From: JAXLRU01 sp046330935
Lineage (GTDB): Bacteria > Actinomycetota > Actinomycetes > Actinomycetales > Kineosporiaceae
DNA: 64,000 nucleotides
Assembly: GCA_046330935.1 (NCBI GenBank)
Contig: JAXLRU010000005.1
Location: forward strand, 186,001-250,000
Reading direction: 5' to 3'
This document shows positions 25,405-34,860 of the stretch, one piece after another. The stretch's first letter is position 1, and the number at the start of each line of letters is the position of its first letter. The position numbers were made by a program, and so were the translations under genes. The notes under the pieces are model-generated. The model had not been told where the DNA came from and did not search any database. It worked only from the letters and a program-made list of their open reading frames with translations.

Positions 25405-26385
25405 CCCACCACCTCGACGACGAAGCCAGCTCCGACCGCTGGGGCGACCGGCTCCGCGTGGCCCTCCTGGAGGCGCCGCAGCCCGCCCCGGTGCGCGCCG
25501 ACCTCGCGGCCGGGGCACTGCGGGAGGGCCGCCGGCGCGTGCACCGGCGCCGGGTGGCCGGCGTCGGCGCCGCCACCGTGCTGAGCTGCGCCGCGGCCGC
25601 TACCGCGCCCACCGTGCTCACGGCCCTCGACAGGTCCTCCGGCACGCGGGCGGCGCTCGGCGTGGGCGGAGGAGTCCTCCGCCGTGGGAGCCGTGGTGAA
25701 CCGGCTCGACCCGGTCCTGTGGGTGGGCCCGGGACCCGACTCCCCGACCAGCCGGGACGGCGACGTGACCGTCCTCGAGGCGCGCGACTGGCTGTCGTGG
25801 ATGCCGTCCGCGGGCATCAGCGTCGGCCACGACCCCTCCCTGCCCGAGGCCGACAGGGACCGCCATCTCGTCGTACGCGTGGCCTCGGGCACCGTCCTGG
25901 TGCACGCTGCGGGTGGCGGGCGGCCCGCCGTCGACATCGGGAGTGCGCCGATCACGGGGGAGGTCACCGGCATCTCCGTCCGCCTGGCCGACGAAGCCGG
26001 CTGGGTGGGGCTCGTGGTCACCCGCGCGGCCCTCGCGGACTCCGTGATGGGCCAGGTGCGCCTGCGAGCCGCCGGCGTCTGGGCCGATGCCAGCAGCGCC
26101 GCCGACACGGTGCTGTTCACCGCGCTCGCGAACGAGGACGGGACGAGCGCCGACGTGACGGTCGACCCGTCGCTGGTGGTCGGTGACGGCGCCGCCACCT
26201 ACCGGCTGTCCGCCGTTCGCCGGAAGGCGCCCGCGGGCGGGCAGGAGCAGGACGACCCGTTCGACGCCGTCGCGGCGATCGTGGCGGGCCAGGACTTCGC
26301 GCGCAGCGACGAGCAGGGGCACGTGCCGGCGGACGGCAGCGCCGTGCGGCACGAGGCCGCGCCGGTGGTGCTCGTCGAACGGTGA
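25401..26385 (+). pseudogene. Putative sigma-factor partner (membrane protein), frameshifted
   Basis: Starts ATGA-coupled to the sigma gene. The first frame gives an acidic N-terminus (HHLDDEASSDRWGDRLRVAL), a basic stretch (LREGRRRVHRRRVAGVG) and a hydrophobic segment (AATVLSCAAAATAPTVLTAL, about 55-75) that could cross the membrane. Between about 25630 and 25662 the sense moves by one base into a frame reading WAEESSAVGAVVNRLDPVLW, VTVLEARDWLSWMPSAG and ending PVVLVER at 26385, a beta-rich outer part. Joined length is about 328 residues. The sigma-partner role is inferred from position and the single membrane segment; no ZAS/HxxxCxxC motif is seen. Confidence 0.6.
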
Positions 26386-26403
26386 CCTTCCGGGGGGCTC
26401 GGC

Positions 26404-26409
26404 TACGGT
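26404..26409 (+). promoter_or_regulatory. -10 element for leaderless glnE
   Basis: TACGGT ends seven bases before the GTG at 26417. It supports 26417 as the start over the GTG at 26408, which overlaps the box itself. Confidence 0.45.
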
Positions 26410-26416
26410 GACGCTC

Positions 26417-29400
26417 GTGGCAGCGGTGCGTCCCGGGTCCTTCGGCGGTCAGCTGGCGCGGTTGGGGTTCGCCGATCCCGAGCGCGCGCAGCGGCTGCTC
26501 GCCGACCCCGCCCTCGCCGGGCTCGTCGACCCGCTGGAGGACCGGTTCGCCGACGGCGTCCTCGCGGCCCTGGGGGCGGTCCCCGACCCCGACCTCGCGC
26601 TGCTGACGCTGGTGCGGCTGATGGAGCGGCTCTACCGCGACGAGGTCCGCGACCCGCACCCGGCGACCCCGGCCCGCCTGGTCGGGTTGCTGCGGGCCGG
26701 CGGCCAGGCGCGCGACCGCCTGCTCGCCGTCCTCGGGACCTCGGCCGCGCTCGGGGAGCACCTCGTGCGCCACCCGGAGCACTGGACGGGGCTGCTCGCG
26801 GCCCCCGACGACGACGACCCGCTGGTGGCACCCGACCCGGCGGCCCGCGCGCGCGAGGCGGCCGCCGCCGTGCGGGCGCGCCTGCTCCGGGCCGTCGGCG
26901 CCGACCCGCACGCCGCGGAGCCGGTCGCCGCCGTGTCTCGCGAGCGGGCGCACGACGTGCTGCGCGTGGCCTACCGGCAGATCCTGCTGGAGATCGCCGG
27001 GCGCGACCTCACCGCCGCCGACCCCACGGCCGTCATGCCACGCGTCGGTCACGAGCTGGCCGACCTCGCCGCCGCCGCCCTCGACGCCGCGCTGGCGATC
27101 GCCCGGGCGGAGCTGCCCCAGGGCTCCCCGCCCTGCCGGATCGCGGTGATCGGCATGGGCAAGTGCGGCGGGGGCGAGCTGAACTACGTCTCCGACGTCG
27201 ACGTGATCTACGTCGTCGAGCCACCGCGCTTGCCCGACGGCAGCCCCGACGTCGACCCGCAGGTGGAGGCCGGGGCCCTCACCACGGGCGCGCGGCTGGC
27301 CACGGGGCTGGCCCGGGCGTGCTCGGCCGCCACCGCCGAGGGCACCCTGTGGCCGGTCGACGCGGCGCTGCGACCGGAGGGCAAGCACGGCCCGCTGGTC
27401 CGCACCGTGGCCAGTCACCTGCAGTACTACCAGCGCTGGGCGCAGACCTGGGAGTTCCAGGCGCTGCTCAAGGCCCGGCCGGTGGCCGGGGACGAGGCGC
27501 TCGGCCAGGCCTACCTCGACGCGATCACACCGCTGGTGTGGCAGGCGTCGCAGCGCCCGCACTTCGTGGAGGACGTGCAGGCGATGCGCCGTCGCGTCGA
27601 GCAGAACGTGCCGGCCCGGGAGGCGGCGCGGCAGCTGAAACTGGGCCCCGGCGGCCTGCGCGACATCGAGTTCAGCGTCCAGCTGCTGCAGCTGGTGCAC
27701 GGGCGGGTCGACGAGCGGCTGCGCACCCCCACGACGCTGGACGGACTGGAGGCGCTGAGCACCTTCGGGTACGTGGGGCGCGACGACGCCGCCGAGATGG
27801 ACAACGCGTACCGGACCCTGCGGACGCTGGAGCACCGGATCCAGCTGCACCGGCTGCGCCGCACTCACGTCGTCCCCGACGACGCCGGGGACCTGCGCCG
27901 GCTCGGCCGGTCGTTCGGCTTCGTCGCCGATCCCGGGCGCGAGCTGGTGTCGATGTGGCAGCGGCAGGCGGTGGAGGTCCGCCGGCTGCACGAGAAGCTG
28001 TTCTACCGGCCGCTGCTGTCGGTCTCGGCCCAGCTGTCCGACGACGAGGCGAAGCTGACCCCCGAGGCGGCGAAGGCACGGCTGTCGGCCCTCGGCTACC
28101 GCGATCCCGACGGCGCGCTGCGGCACCTGCGGTCCCTGACCAGCGGCCTGTCGCGCCGCGCGTCGATCCAGCGGCAGCTGCTGCCCGTCATGCTCGGCTG
28201 GTTCGCCGCGGGCGCCGACCCCGACGCCGGCCTCCTGGCGTTCCGGCGGCTGTCGGACACCCTCGGCGGCACCCACTGGTTCCTCAAGATGCTGCGCGAC
28301 GTCGGCGGCGCGGGGCAGCGGATGGCCCACGTCCTGTCGTCCAGCCGGCTGCTGTCCGAGCTGCTGCAGCGGGCGCCCGAGGCGGTGGCAATGCTCGGGG
28401 ACGACGACGAGCTGCGCCCGCGCGACCGTGCGTCCATGCGCGCCTCGGTCCGCTTCGCGGCCAGCCGCCACGACGAGCCCGACGCCATCGCGTCGGCGGC
28501 CCGTGCGGTGCGCCGCCGCGAGATCGTCCGGACCGGCATCGCCGACCTCGCGGGTCTCGCCGACCTCGACACCGTGGGCCGGGCGCTGTCCGACGCCGCC
28601 GTCGCGGCGCTCGACGGTGCGCTGCAGGCGGCCACGCTCGCCGTGTCGCGCAAGGTCGGCGGCCGGCTCCCCACCCGGCTGCTGATCGTCGGCATGGGCC
28701 GGCTCGGCGGCGCCGAGCTCGGGTACGGCAGCGACGCCGACGTCGTGTTCGTGCACGACCCCCTGCCCGGGGCCGACGAGAAGCAGGCGTTCGACGTCGC
28801 GATGAACGTGCTCTCCGAGCTGCGCACGCTGCTGGAACGCCCCGGGGCCGAACCCGCCCTGCTCGTCGACGCGAACCTGCGGCCGGAGGGCAAGAACGGG
28901 CCGCTCGTGCGCACCCTGGACTCCTTCGCCGAGTACTACCGGCGGTGGGTGTCCACGTGGGAGGTCCAGGCGCTGACCCGGGCCGTGCCGATGGTCGGGG
29001 ACGCCGACCTCGCCGCCCGCTTCGTCGAGCTGATCGACCCGCTGCGCTGGCCCGAGGGCGGCATCGACGACGCCGCGGTACGGGAGATCCGCCGGATCAA
29101 GGCGCGCGTGGAGTCGGAGCGGCTGCCCCGGGGCGTGCAACCGAAGCGGCACCTGAAGCTGGGACCGGGCGGCCTGTCCGACGTCGAGTGGACGGTGCAG
29201 CTGCTGCAGTTGCGCCACGCCTACGAGGTGCCGGGGCTGCGCACCTCCTCGACCCTCGGGGCGCTCGCGGCCGCGACGTCCGCGGGCCTGGTCGAGGAGG
29301 CCGACGCCCACGCCATGGAGGCGTCCTGGCGGCTGGCCTCGCGCATCCGCAACGCCGTCGTGCTGTGGACGGGGCGCACCGGGGACATGCTCCCGGCCAC

Positions 29401-29530
29401 GGTCCGGGAGCTGGACGGCGTCGCGCGGATCGTCGGCCATCCGGCGGGTTCTGCGGGCCTGCTCGAGGAGGAGTACCAGCGGACCGCGCGTCGGTGTCGG
29501 GTTGTGGTGGAACGGGTCTTTTACGGCTGA
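26417..29530 (+). CDS. glnE: Glutamine synthetase adenylyltransferase / deadenylyltransferase
   Basis: A 1037-residue two-headed enzyme that adds AMP to, or removes it from, glutamine synthetase in response to nitrogen state. The N-terminal (deadenylylating) nucleotidyltransferase shows AVIGMGKCGGGELNYVSDVD near residue 245, the C-terminal (adenylylating) one IVGMGRLGGAELGYGSDAD near 757. Each is followed by a helical GlnE domain with LRPEGKHGPLVRT or LRPEGKNGPLVRT and a 'LKLGPGGLxDxE' motif. The frame is intact over 3 kb. The neighbouring glnA2 product lacks the target tyrosine, so the substrate is probably another glutamine synthetase elsewhere. Confidence 0.94.
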   Translation: MAAVRPGSFGGQLARLGFADPERAQRLLADPALAGLVDPLEDRFADGVLAALGAVPDPDLALLTLVRLMERLYRDEVRDPHPATPARLVGLLRAGGQARDRLLAVLGTSAALGEHLVRHPEHWTGLLAAPDDDDPLVAPDPAARAREAAAAVRARLLRAVGADPHAAEPVAAVSRERAHDVLRVAYRQILLEIAGRDLTAADPTAVMPRVGHELADLAAAALDAALAIARAELPQGSPPCRIAVIGMGKCGGGELNYVSDVDVIYVVEPPRLPDGSPDVDPQVEAGALTTGARLATGLARACSAATAEGTLWPVDAALRPEGKHGPLVRTVASHLQYYQRWAQTWEFQALLKARPVAGDEALGQAYLDAITPLVWQASQRPHFVEDVQAMRRRVEQNVPAREAARQLKLGPGGLRDIEFSVQLLQLVHGRVDERLRTPTTLDGLEALSTFGYVGRDDAAEMDNAYRTLRTLEHRIQLHRLRRTHVVPDDAGDLRRLGRSFGFVADPGRELVSMWQRQAVEVRRLHEKLFYRPLLSVSAQLSDDEAKLTPEAAKARLSALGYRDPDGALRHLRSLTSGLSRRASIQRQLLPVMLGWFAAGADPDAGLLAFRRLSDTLGGTHWFLKMLRDVGGAGQRMAHVLSSSRLLSELLQRAPEAVAMLGDDDELRPRDRASMRASVRFAASRHDEPDAIASAARAVRRREIVRTGIADLAGLADLDTVGRALSDAAVAALDGALQAATLAVSRKVGGRLPTRLLIVGMGRLGGAELGYGSDADVVFVHDPLPGADEKQAFDVAMNVLSELRTLLERPGAEPALLVDANLRPEGKNGPLVRTLDSFAEYYRRWVSTWEVQALTRAVPMVGDADLAARFVELIDPLRWPEGGIDDAAVREIRRIKARVESERLPRGVQPKRHLKLGPGGLSDVEWTVQLLQLRHAYEVPGLRTSSTLGALAAATSAGLVEEADAHAMEASWRLASRIRNAVVLWTGRTGDMLPATVRELDGVARIVGHPAGSAGLLEEEYQRTARRCRVVVERVFYG

Positions 29531-29589
29531 CAAGCGTAAGCGGCGGATTCGCCCGAAGTCTTCCGCGGGAGTGAAGCGCCAGGTAGCGT

Positions 29590-29630
29590 CTCGAGCACGG
29601 GGCGCGACCCGAGCGACGGGGGAAGATCGC
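29590..29630 (+). promoter_or_regulatory. Upstream element shared with the second alpha-glucanase gene
   Basis: The sequence contains CTCGAGCA, then GCGCGACCCGAGCGACGGGG and GAAGATCGCG just before the start region. A similar arrangement (CTCGAGC, GCGACCCG, CGGGGGAAGAACGCG) stands before the second GH71 gene at 32215-32252. It may be a shared promoter/operator or a relic of duplication. Confidence 0.4.
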
Positions 29631-29656
29631 GTCCACCACGGGGAGAGATCGCATCC

Positions 29657-32095
29657 ATGCTCAGATCCGGGTCCTTCGCCATGCCCTCACGAGGGCGTGA
29701 CGCCCTCGCCACGTCCCGCCACAGGCGCCGCCCCCTGACGGCGGGCCTCCTGGCCGCAGCCACCACGGCGGCCCTCGCCGGTGCCGCCCTCCTGCCCCTG
29801 ACGTCAGCCGCCGCCGTCACCCCCACGCCGACTCCCACCGTCGCAGCGTCCACGCCCTGGCTGCCGTTCGACCTGCCCGCGTCGGCCGCGACCGGTGCCT
29901 CCGCGCGGAAGGTGTTCGCCTGCTACTTCCCCTCGTTCGGGCCGATCGTGACGAGCGTCAGCCCCGAGGCGAGCGACTACTACACCCGCAACTACGTCAA
30001 TCCGCTGGGGGAGAACGACAAGTTCCTCCGAGCCGGCGGCTACCTGCGCGACCGGCCGTTCCCGTACTCCACCGCCGCGTCCTCGCTGTACGAGTCCCGC
30101 GTCGCGGCCATCGCCACGGAGGTCCGGCAGGCCATCGCGGCCGGTCTCGACGGCTGGTACCTCGACATCCTCCTGCTGCCGGGGGACAGGCCCACCGACG
30201 TCGGGTACCAGAACAGCCTGGCCGCCCTCGACGCCGTCGTCGACGTGAACGCGCAGACCGGCAAGAGTTTCAAGATCATTCTCATGGTGGACCAGTTCAG
30301 CGGCGGCCTGACCAACCGGACGACCGATGCGATGGCCGACGGGCTGAACACCCTGCTCACCGACAACAACGCGGCTGGCCGCGACCGGCGCTCCACGCTG
30401 ATGACGGTCACGGACCCCGCCAGCGGGCAGGCCAAGACCGTGATCATGCCGGCGGGCGCCCCCGAGTCGGCGACGTCGCCGACCGAGCCCTCGCTGGTCG
30501 GCGCCGGCTACTGGGACGTGGTGCTGCAGAAGCTCAGCGCCAAGGGGATTCCCAGCGCGCTCTTCCCGCTCTTCCTCACGTACACGACGGCGTCCAAGAA
30601 CGCGTTCGCGCCCTTGAGCTTCGCCGTCAGCACCTGGGGGTCGCGCAACGGTGCCAACCAGAACCCCTCGAACACGACGACGGCCACCGACGTGCGCGGC
30701 ACGGACGGGGTGCTGCAGACGTCGCCCGGGGTGAAGAAGAAGCTGATGTGGGTCCAACCCGTCTCGATCCAGGACCACCGCCCCAAGGACGGGCGCACCG
30801 ACACCGCCGTGCGGGCCACCTTCCGTGAGGCCGTCGCGTCCCTGAACCTGCGCAAGACCTGGGAGTCGGCCACCACCTCCCAGGCCGACTGGGTGCAGCT
30901 GCCCACCTGGAATGACTACAGCGAGTCCACCCAGTTCGCGCCCTCGGCCCGTGGCGGCTACGGCTGGCTCGACCTCAACGCCTGGTACCTGGCCGGCTGG
31001 AAGGCCGGCGCGGCGCCGACGATCACCCGTGAGGGTGTGTACCTGGTGCATCGGCAGCAGCGGATGGCGTTGGACGCCAACGGGAATCAGGTGGTGGTTC
31101 CGGCGGTGCCGGAGGTGCCGTTCCGCATCCCCGAGACGAATGTGGTGGTGCAGGACGTCGTGGACGTGGTGGCGTTCCTGAAGTCGCCGGGTGACATCCG
31201 CACCCGGATCGCGGGGGTGGACTCGTTGACCACGGGTGTGCCCGCGGGCGTCACGGTGATCACCAAGACGCTCACGGGGACCGGGGTCGTGGCTGCGGAC
31301 GTGTATCACCCCGGGTATGTGGCGGGGGCGACGCCGGCGTTCACCACGACGTCTCCGTACCGGGTCAGTGACACTCCCTACGTGACGGATCCGACGTATC
31401 TGGTGGCGTCCAACCTGTCTGGTGCGCACACCGACGCCGCCGCGGTCGACCAGACGCCGCCGTCGTGGGGGACGGGTACCGGGAAGTGGCTGCTCAGCGG
31501 GGCGACGGCGAAGCTGAAGTGGGCGGCGGCGACGGACGCCTCGGCGTCGGGCATCGTGTTCTACGCGGTGTACAAGCCGGCCACGGCAGGCGAGGCGTTG
31601 ACGGCTGCCAACCGTAAGGCGGTCGTGCGGGGTCAGTACTGGACCGATCCCGCGGCGGGGACGAACCCGTTGTACAAGGTCGTCGCGCTGGATCGGATGG
31701 GCAATCCCTCGACGCCGTTGAGCCTGGCCCAGACGACGGTCGCGGCGGACGTGGCGGACACGAGCGCGCCGGGTCTGATCCGTAACCTGCAGGCGTCCCC
31801 GAGCGGTGTGCAGCCGTTGGGCACACCCGTCACGTTGACGTGGGCGTCGGCCTCGGACGACGACCGGGTGGCGTCCTACCGGATCTACCGGGGCTCGTCG
31901 TCGACGTTCTCGTCCTCGGCGACGCCGCTGGCGACGGTGGCGGCCCCCACGGGGGTGCCGGTGTCGCTGTCCTTCACCGACTCCGCGCCGCTGGCGGGGA
32001 CGTCGTACTACGAGGTCGTCGCGGTCGATCCCACCGGGAACGCGTTGTCGCCGTCGACGACGACGCTCGTCAAGGTCAGCGCCACGCGCTCCTGA
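29657..32095 (+). CDS. Secreted GH71-type endo-1,3-alpha-glucanase, copy A
   Basis: An 812-residue exported enzyme, probably an alpha-1,3-glucanase (mutanase). Residues 1-50 form a signal peptide (RRRPLTAGLLAAATTAALAG, cleavage near ASA-type residues), followed by a Thr/Pro linker. About 75-455 is the GH71-like barrel: KVFACYFPSFGPIV, YYTRNYVNPLGEN, GGYLRDRPFPY, AAGLDGWYLDILLLPGD with a likely catalytic Asp, LMWVQPVSIQDHRPKDGRTD and LPTWNDYSESTQFAPS. Residues 458-812 are beta-sandwich modules, the last fibronectin-III-like (TWASASDDDRVASYRIYRG). The ATG has GGGGAGAG upstream; a second Met lies eight codons on. A hairpin follows. Confidence 0.82.
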   Translation: MLRSGSFAMPSRGRDALATSRHRRRPLTAGLLAAATTAALAGAALLPLTSAAAVTPTPTPTVAASTPWLPFDLPASAATGASARKVFACYFPSFGPIVTSVSPEASDYYTRNYVNPLGENDKFLRAGGYLRDRPFPYSTAASSLYESRVAAIATEVRQAIAAGLDGWYLDILLLPGDRPTDVGYQNSLAALDAVVDVNAQTGKSFKIILMVDQFSGGLTNRTTDAMADGLNTLLTDNNAAGRDRRSTLMTVTDPASGQAKTVIMPAGAPESATSPTEPSLVGAGYWDVVLQKLSAKGIPSALFPLFLTYTTASKNAFAPLSFAVSTWGSRNGANQNPSNTTTATDVRGTDGVLQTSPGVKKKLMWVQPVSIQDHRPKDGRTDTAVRATFREAVASLNLRKTWESATTSQADWVQLPTWNDYSESTQFAPSARGGYGWLDLNAWYLAGWKAGAAPTITREGVYLVHRQQRMALDANGNQVVVPAVPEVPFRIPETNVVVQDVVDVVAFLKSPGDIRTRIAGVDSLTTGVPAGVTVITKTLTGTGVVAADVYHPGYVAGATPAFTTTSPYRVSDTPYVTDPTYLVASNLSGAHTDAAAVDQTPPSWGTGTGKWLLSGATAKLKWAAATDASASGIVFYAVYKPATAGEALTAANRKAVVRGQYWTDPAAGTNPLYKVVALDRMGNPSTPLSLAQTTVAADVADTSAPGLIRNLQASPSGVQPLGTPVTLTWASASDDDRVASYRIYRGSSSTFSSSATPLATVAAPTGVPVSLSFTDSAPLAGTSYYEVVAVDPTGNALSPSTTTLVKVSATRS
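31028..32095 (+). repeat. 1068-bp direct repeat, copy A (C-terminal modules of alpha-glucanase A)
   Basis: Aligns without gaps, to the stop codon, with 33662-34729 in the next gene. By eye about 19 of 355 encoded residues differ. Codon use inside it (TTG, GTG, GGT, CGT, TAT more often) is less GC3-biased than the upstream catalytic parts. Confidence 0.9.
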
Positions 32096-32105
32096 CACCT
32101 CTCAT

Positions 32106-32139
32106 CCGGTGCCGGGCGGGTGTCCCCGTCCGGCACCGG
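32106..32139 (+). terminator. Hairpin terminator after alpha-glucanase A
   Basis: A 14-bp stem with one G-U pair, CCGGTGCCGGGCGG against CCGTCCGGCACCGG, and a six-base loop. It begins 11 bases after the stop, so the second glucanase probably has its own promoter. Confidence 0.6.
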
Positions 32140-32278
32140 ACACCCGCGGGCGCTGCTGTCCGCCGTGCCCGCCATTCATCCGTCCCTGCCGGTCCTCGTG
32201 ACCGGCGGGTACGACTCGAGCGCGACCCGCACCGGCGGGGGAAGAACGCGCTCCCAACGGGGGAGGGGTAGATCACCC

Positions 32279-34729
32279 ATGCCTTCCAGTCCACGCCATC
32301 GTCGCCGTGCGGGGGTCGTCACGACCGTCGTCCTGGCGACCCTCGCCACCACTGCGCCGGGCCTGAGCGCCGACGCGGGCAGCGCCCCGCTGCTCGCGGT
32401 CACCACGGCCTGCCCGGCGGAGAACCTCACGAGCACGCCCTGGCTGCCGTTCGACATGCCCGACTACGCCACCACTGGCGGCTCCACCAAGAAGGTGTTC
32501 GCCAACTACTTCACGCCGCTCAGTCGGGTGCTGTCGGGCAGTGTGAACACCGAGGCGACCGACTACTACACGAAGAACTACCTCAACCCCCAGGGTGAGA
32601 ACGACAAGTTCCTCCGCGGTGGGGGATACCTGCGCGACCGGCCGATCCCCTTCACGAGCACCACGTCGGGCTACGAGCGGCGGGTCGAGGCGGCCAAGAC
32701 CGAGGTGCTGCAGGCGATCGCCGCCGGTCTCGACGGCTGGTATCTCGACATCCTGAACTTCGCCTCGGACAGCTCCCCCGACCTCAACGTGCTGGACACG
32801 ACGGCCGCCATGCTCGACGCCGTCTACGAGGTCAACCTCTGCCGACCGAACCGGCCGTTCAAGGTGACGCTCATGCCCGACATGGGCGATGGGCCCACCG
32901 GCAGCATGGCGCAACGCACCCCCGACAATCTCGCGGACAACCTCGTCACCCTGGTCACCGGGGGCGGGACCCGCGACCGGCTCTCCACGCTGATGACCGT
33001 CAAGGACGGGTCCCTCGACCGGTTCGTGCTCATGCCCGCGCGGCCGGAGTCGGCGACGGTCACGGTGAACGGCACGCCCAGCACCACCGAGTACTGGACG
33101 CGCGTCCTGGCCCGCATCGCGGCCTCGCCCGTGTGGGCGACGGCGGGCAAGCCCGCCAGGCCGGCCGCGCTCATGCCGATCCTGTGGAACCGCAGCACGG
33201 ACTGGCAGAAGTTCAAGGACATCAGCTTCGGCATCTCCGAGTGGGGCTCCCGCAACGGCGTCAACAACGCGTGGGACCCGGCGAGCACCTTCGCCACCGA
33301 GGTCGCGACGATCCGCAATACGCCGGGGGCGCTCACGGACCCGGCGCAGCCCGGCGTGAAGAAGAAGCTCATCTGGGCGCAACCGGTCTCGATCCAGGAT
33401 CACCGCCCCAAGGACGGGCGCACGGACACGTCGGTGCGGGCCGCCTTTCGTGAGGCCGCCGCCTCCTTGAACCTCCGCAACACCTGGACCCGGGCGATGC
33501 AGTCGTCTGCCGAATGGGTGCAGATGCCCACCTGGAACGACTACAGCGAGAGCTCGCAGTTCGCGCCCTCGGCGCGCGGCGGCTACGGCTGGCTCGACCT
33601 GGATTCGTGGTACCTCACGGCGTTCAAGCGGCCCAGTTCGGGTGTCTTGCCGACAATCCAGCGTGAGGGTGTGTACCTGGTGCATCGGCAGCAGCGGATG
33701 GCGTTGGACGCCAACGGGAACCAGGTCGTGGTGCCGGCGGTGCCGGAGGTGCCGTTCCGCATCCCCGAGACGAATGTGGTGGTGCAGGACGTCGTGGACG
33801 TGGTGGCGTTCCTGAAGTCCACGGGTGACATCCGGACCCGCATCACCGGGGTGGACTCCCTCACCGCGGGTGTGCCCGCGGGGGTCACGGTGTTCACGAA
33901 GCCGGTGTCGGGCACCGGGATCGTGGCCGCCGACGTGTATCACCCCGCGTACGTGGCGGGGGCGACGCCGGCGTTCACCACGACGTCTCCGTACCGGGTC
34001 AGTGACACCCCCTACGTGACCGACCCGACCTATCTCGTGGCGTCCAACCTGTCCGGTGCGCACACCGACGCCGCCGCGGTCGACCAGACGCCGCCGTCAT
34101 GGGGGACCGGAACCGGAAGGTGGCTGCTCAGCGGGGCGACGGCGAAGCTGAAGTGGGCGGCGGCGACGGACGCCTCGGCGTCGGGGACCGTGTCCTACGC
34201 GGTGTACAAGCCGGCCACGGCCGGGGAGGCGTTGACGGCTGCCAACCGTAAGGCGGTCGTGCGGGGTCAGTACTGGACCGACCCCGCGGCGGGGACGAAC
34301 CCGTTGTACAAGGTCGTCGCGCTGGACCGGATGGGCAACCCCTCGGCGCCGTTGAGCCTGGCCCAGACGACGGTGGCGGCGGACGTGGCCGACACGAGCG
34401 CGCCGGGGCTGATCCGCAACCTGCAGGCGTCGCCGGCTGGTGTGCAGCCGCTGGGCACGCCGGTGACGGTGACGTGGGCGTCGGCCTCCGACGACGACCG
34501 GGTGGCGTCCTACCGGATCTACCGGGGCTCGTCGTCGACGTTCTCGTCCTCGGCGACGCCGCTGGCGACCGTGACGGCCCACACGGGGGTGCCGGTGTCG
34601 CTGTCCTACACCGACTCGGCGCCGCTGGCGGGGACGTCGTCCTACGAGGTCGTCGCGGTCGATCCCACCGGGAACGCGTTGTCGCCGTCGACGACGACGC
34701 TCGTCAAGGTCAGCGCCACGCGCTCCTGA
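32279..34729 (+). CDS. Secreted GH71-type endo-1,3-alpha-glucanase, copy B
   Basis: An 816-residue paralog of the preceding enzyme with the same order: signal peptide (about 1-32, VVTTVVLATLATTAPGLSA), GH71-like domain (about 65-455) and beta-sandwich modules (462-816). The catalytic half has diverged: KVFANYFTPLSRVL, YYTKNYLNPQGEN, AAGLDGWYLDILNFASD, LIWAQPVSIQDHRPKDGRTD, MPTWNDYSESSQFAPS. The putative catalytic Asp context is kept, so both copies are probably active, perhaps on different glucans. The ATG at 32279 is preceded by GGGAGGGG. The C-terminal half is almost identical to copy A. Confidence 0.82.
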   Translation: MPSSPRHRRRAGVVTTVVLATLATTAPGLSADAGSAPLLAVTTACPAENLTSTPWLPFDMPDYATTGGSTKKVFANYFTPLSRVLSGSVNTEATDYYTKNYLNPQGENDKFLRGGGYLRDRPIPFTSTTSGYERRVEAAKTEVLQAIAAGLDGWYLDILNFASDSSPDLNVLDTTAAMLDAVYEVNLCRPNRPFKVTLMPDMGDGPTGSMAQRTPDNLADNLVTLVTGGGTRDRLSTLMTVKDGSLDRFVLMPARPESATVTVNGTPSTTEYWTRVLARIAASPVWATAGKPARPAALMPILWNRSTDWQKFKDISFGISEWGSRNGVNNAWDPASTFATEVATIRNTPGALTDPAQPGVKKKLIWAQPVSIQDHRPKDGRTDTSVRAAFREAAASLNLRNTWTRAMQSSAEWVQMPTWNDYSESSQFAPSARGGYGWLDLDSWYLTAFKRPSSGVLPTIQREGVYLVHRQQRMALDANGNQVVVPAVPEVPFRIPETNVVVQDVVDVVAFLKSTGDIRTRITGVDSLTAGVPAGVTVFTKPVSGTGIVAADVYHPAYVAGATPAFTTTSPYRVSDTPYVTDPTYLVASNLSGAHTDAAAVDQTPPSWGTGTGRWLLSGATAKLKWAAATDASASGTVSYAVYKPATAGEALTAANRKAVVRGQYWTDPAAGTNPLYKVVALDRMGNPSAPLSLAQTTVAADVADTSAPGLIRNLQASPAGVQPLGTPVTVTWASASDDDRVASYRIYRGSSSTFSSSATPLATVTAHTGVPVSLSYTDSAPLAGTSSYEVVAVDPTGNALSPSTTTLVKVSATRS
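33662..34729 (+). repeat. 1068-bp direct repeat, copy B (C-terminal modules of alpha-glucanase B)
   Basis: Partner of the repeat at 31028-32095. Identity begins sharply at the Arg-Glu-Gly-Val-Tyr-Leu codons and runs to the stop. The two catalytic domains upstream are much less alike. Confidence 0.9.
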
Positions 34730-34771
34730 CGCCCGTTCCGGAGCGTCGACACAGATCGCGGACGAGCTGAG

Positions 34772-34804
34772 GTGGCCGGGGGCGGCAGGACCGCCCCCGG
34801 CCAC
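34772..34804 (+). terminator. Hairpin terminator after alpha-glucanase B
   Basis: A perfect 14-bp stem, GTGGCCGGGGGCGG and its complement, around a five-base loop, 42 bases after the stop. Confidence 0.65.
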
Positions 34805-34860
34805 GCGCCACGCCGGGTCGGCGGGTGGCATCCGCGCAGCGAACCCGTCAGACTCCCCGC

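Noticed and set aside
29502..29738. Small ORF spanning the end of glnE and the start of the first glucanase
   Set aside because: No ribosome site, basic random-looking sequence, overlapping two firm genes in other frames.
30912..31181. Short ORFs inside the alpha-glucanase repeat
   Set aside because: Out-of-frame shadows of the strongly conserved C-terminal modules.
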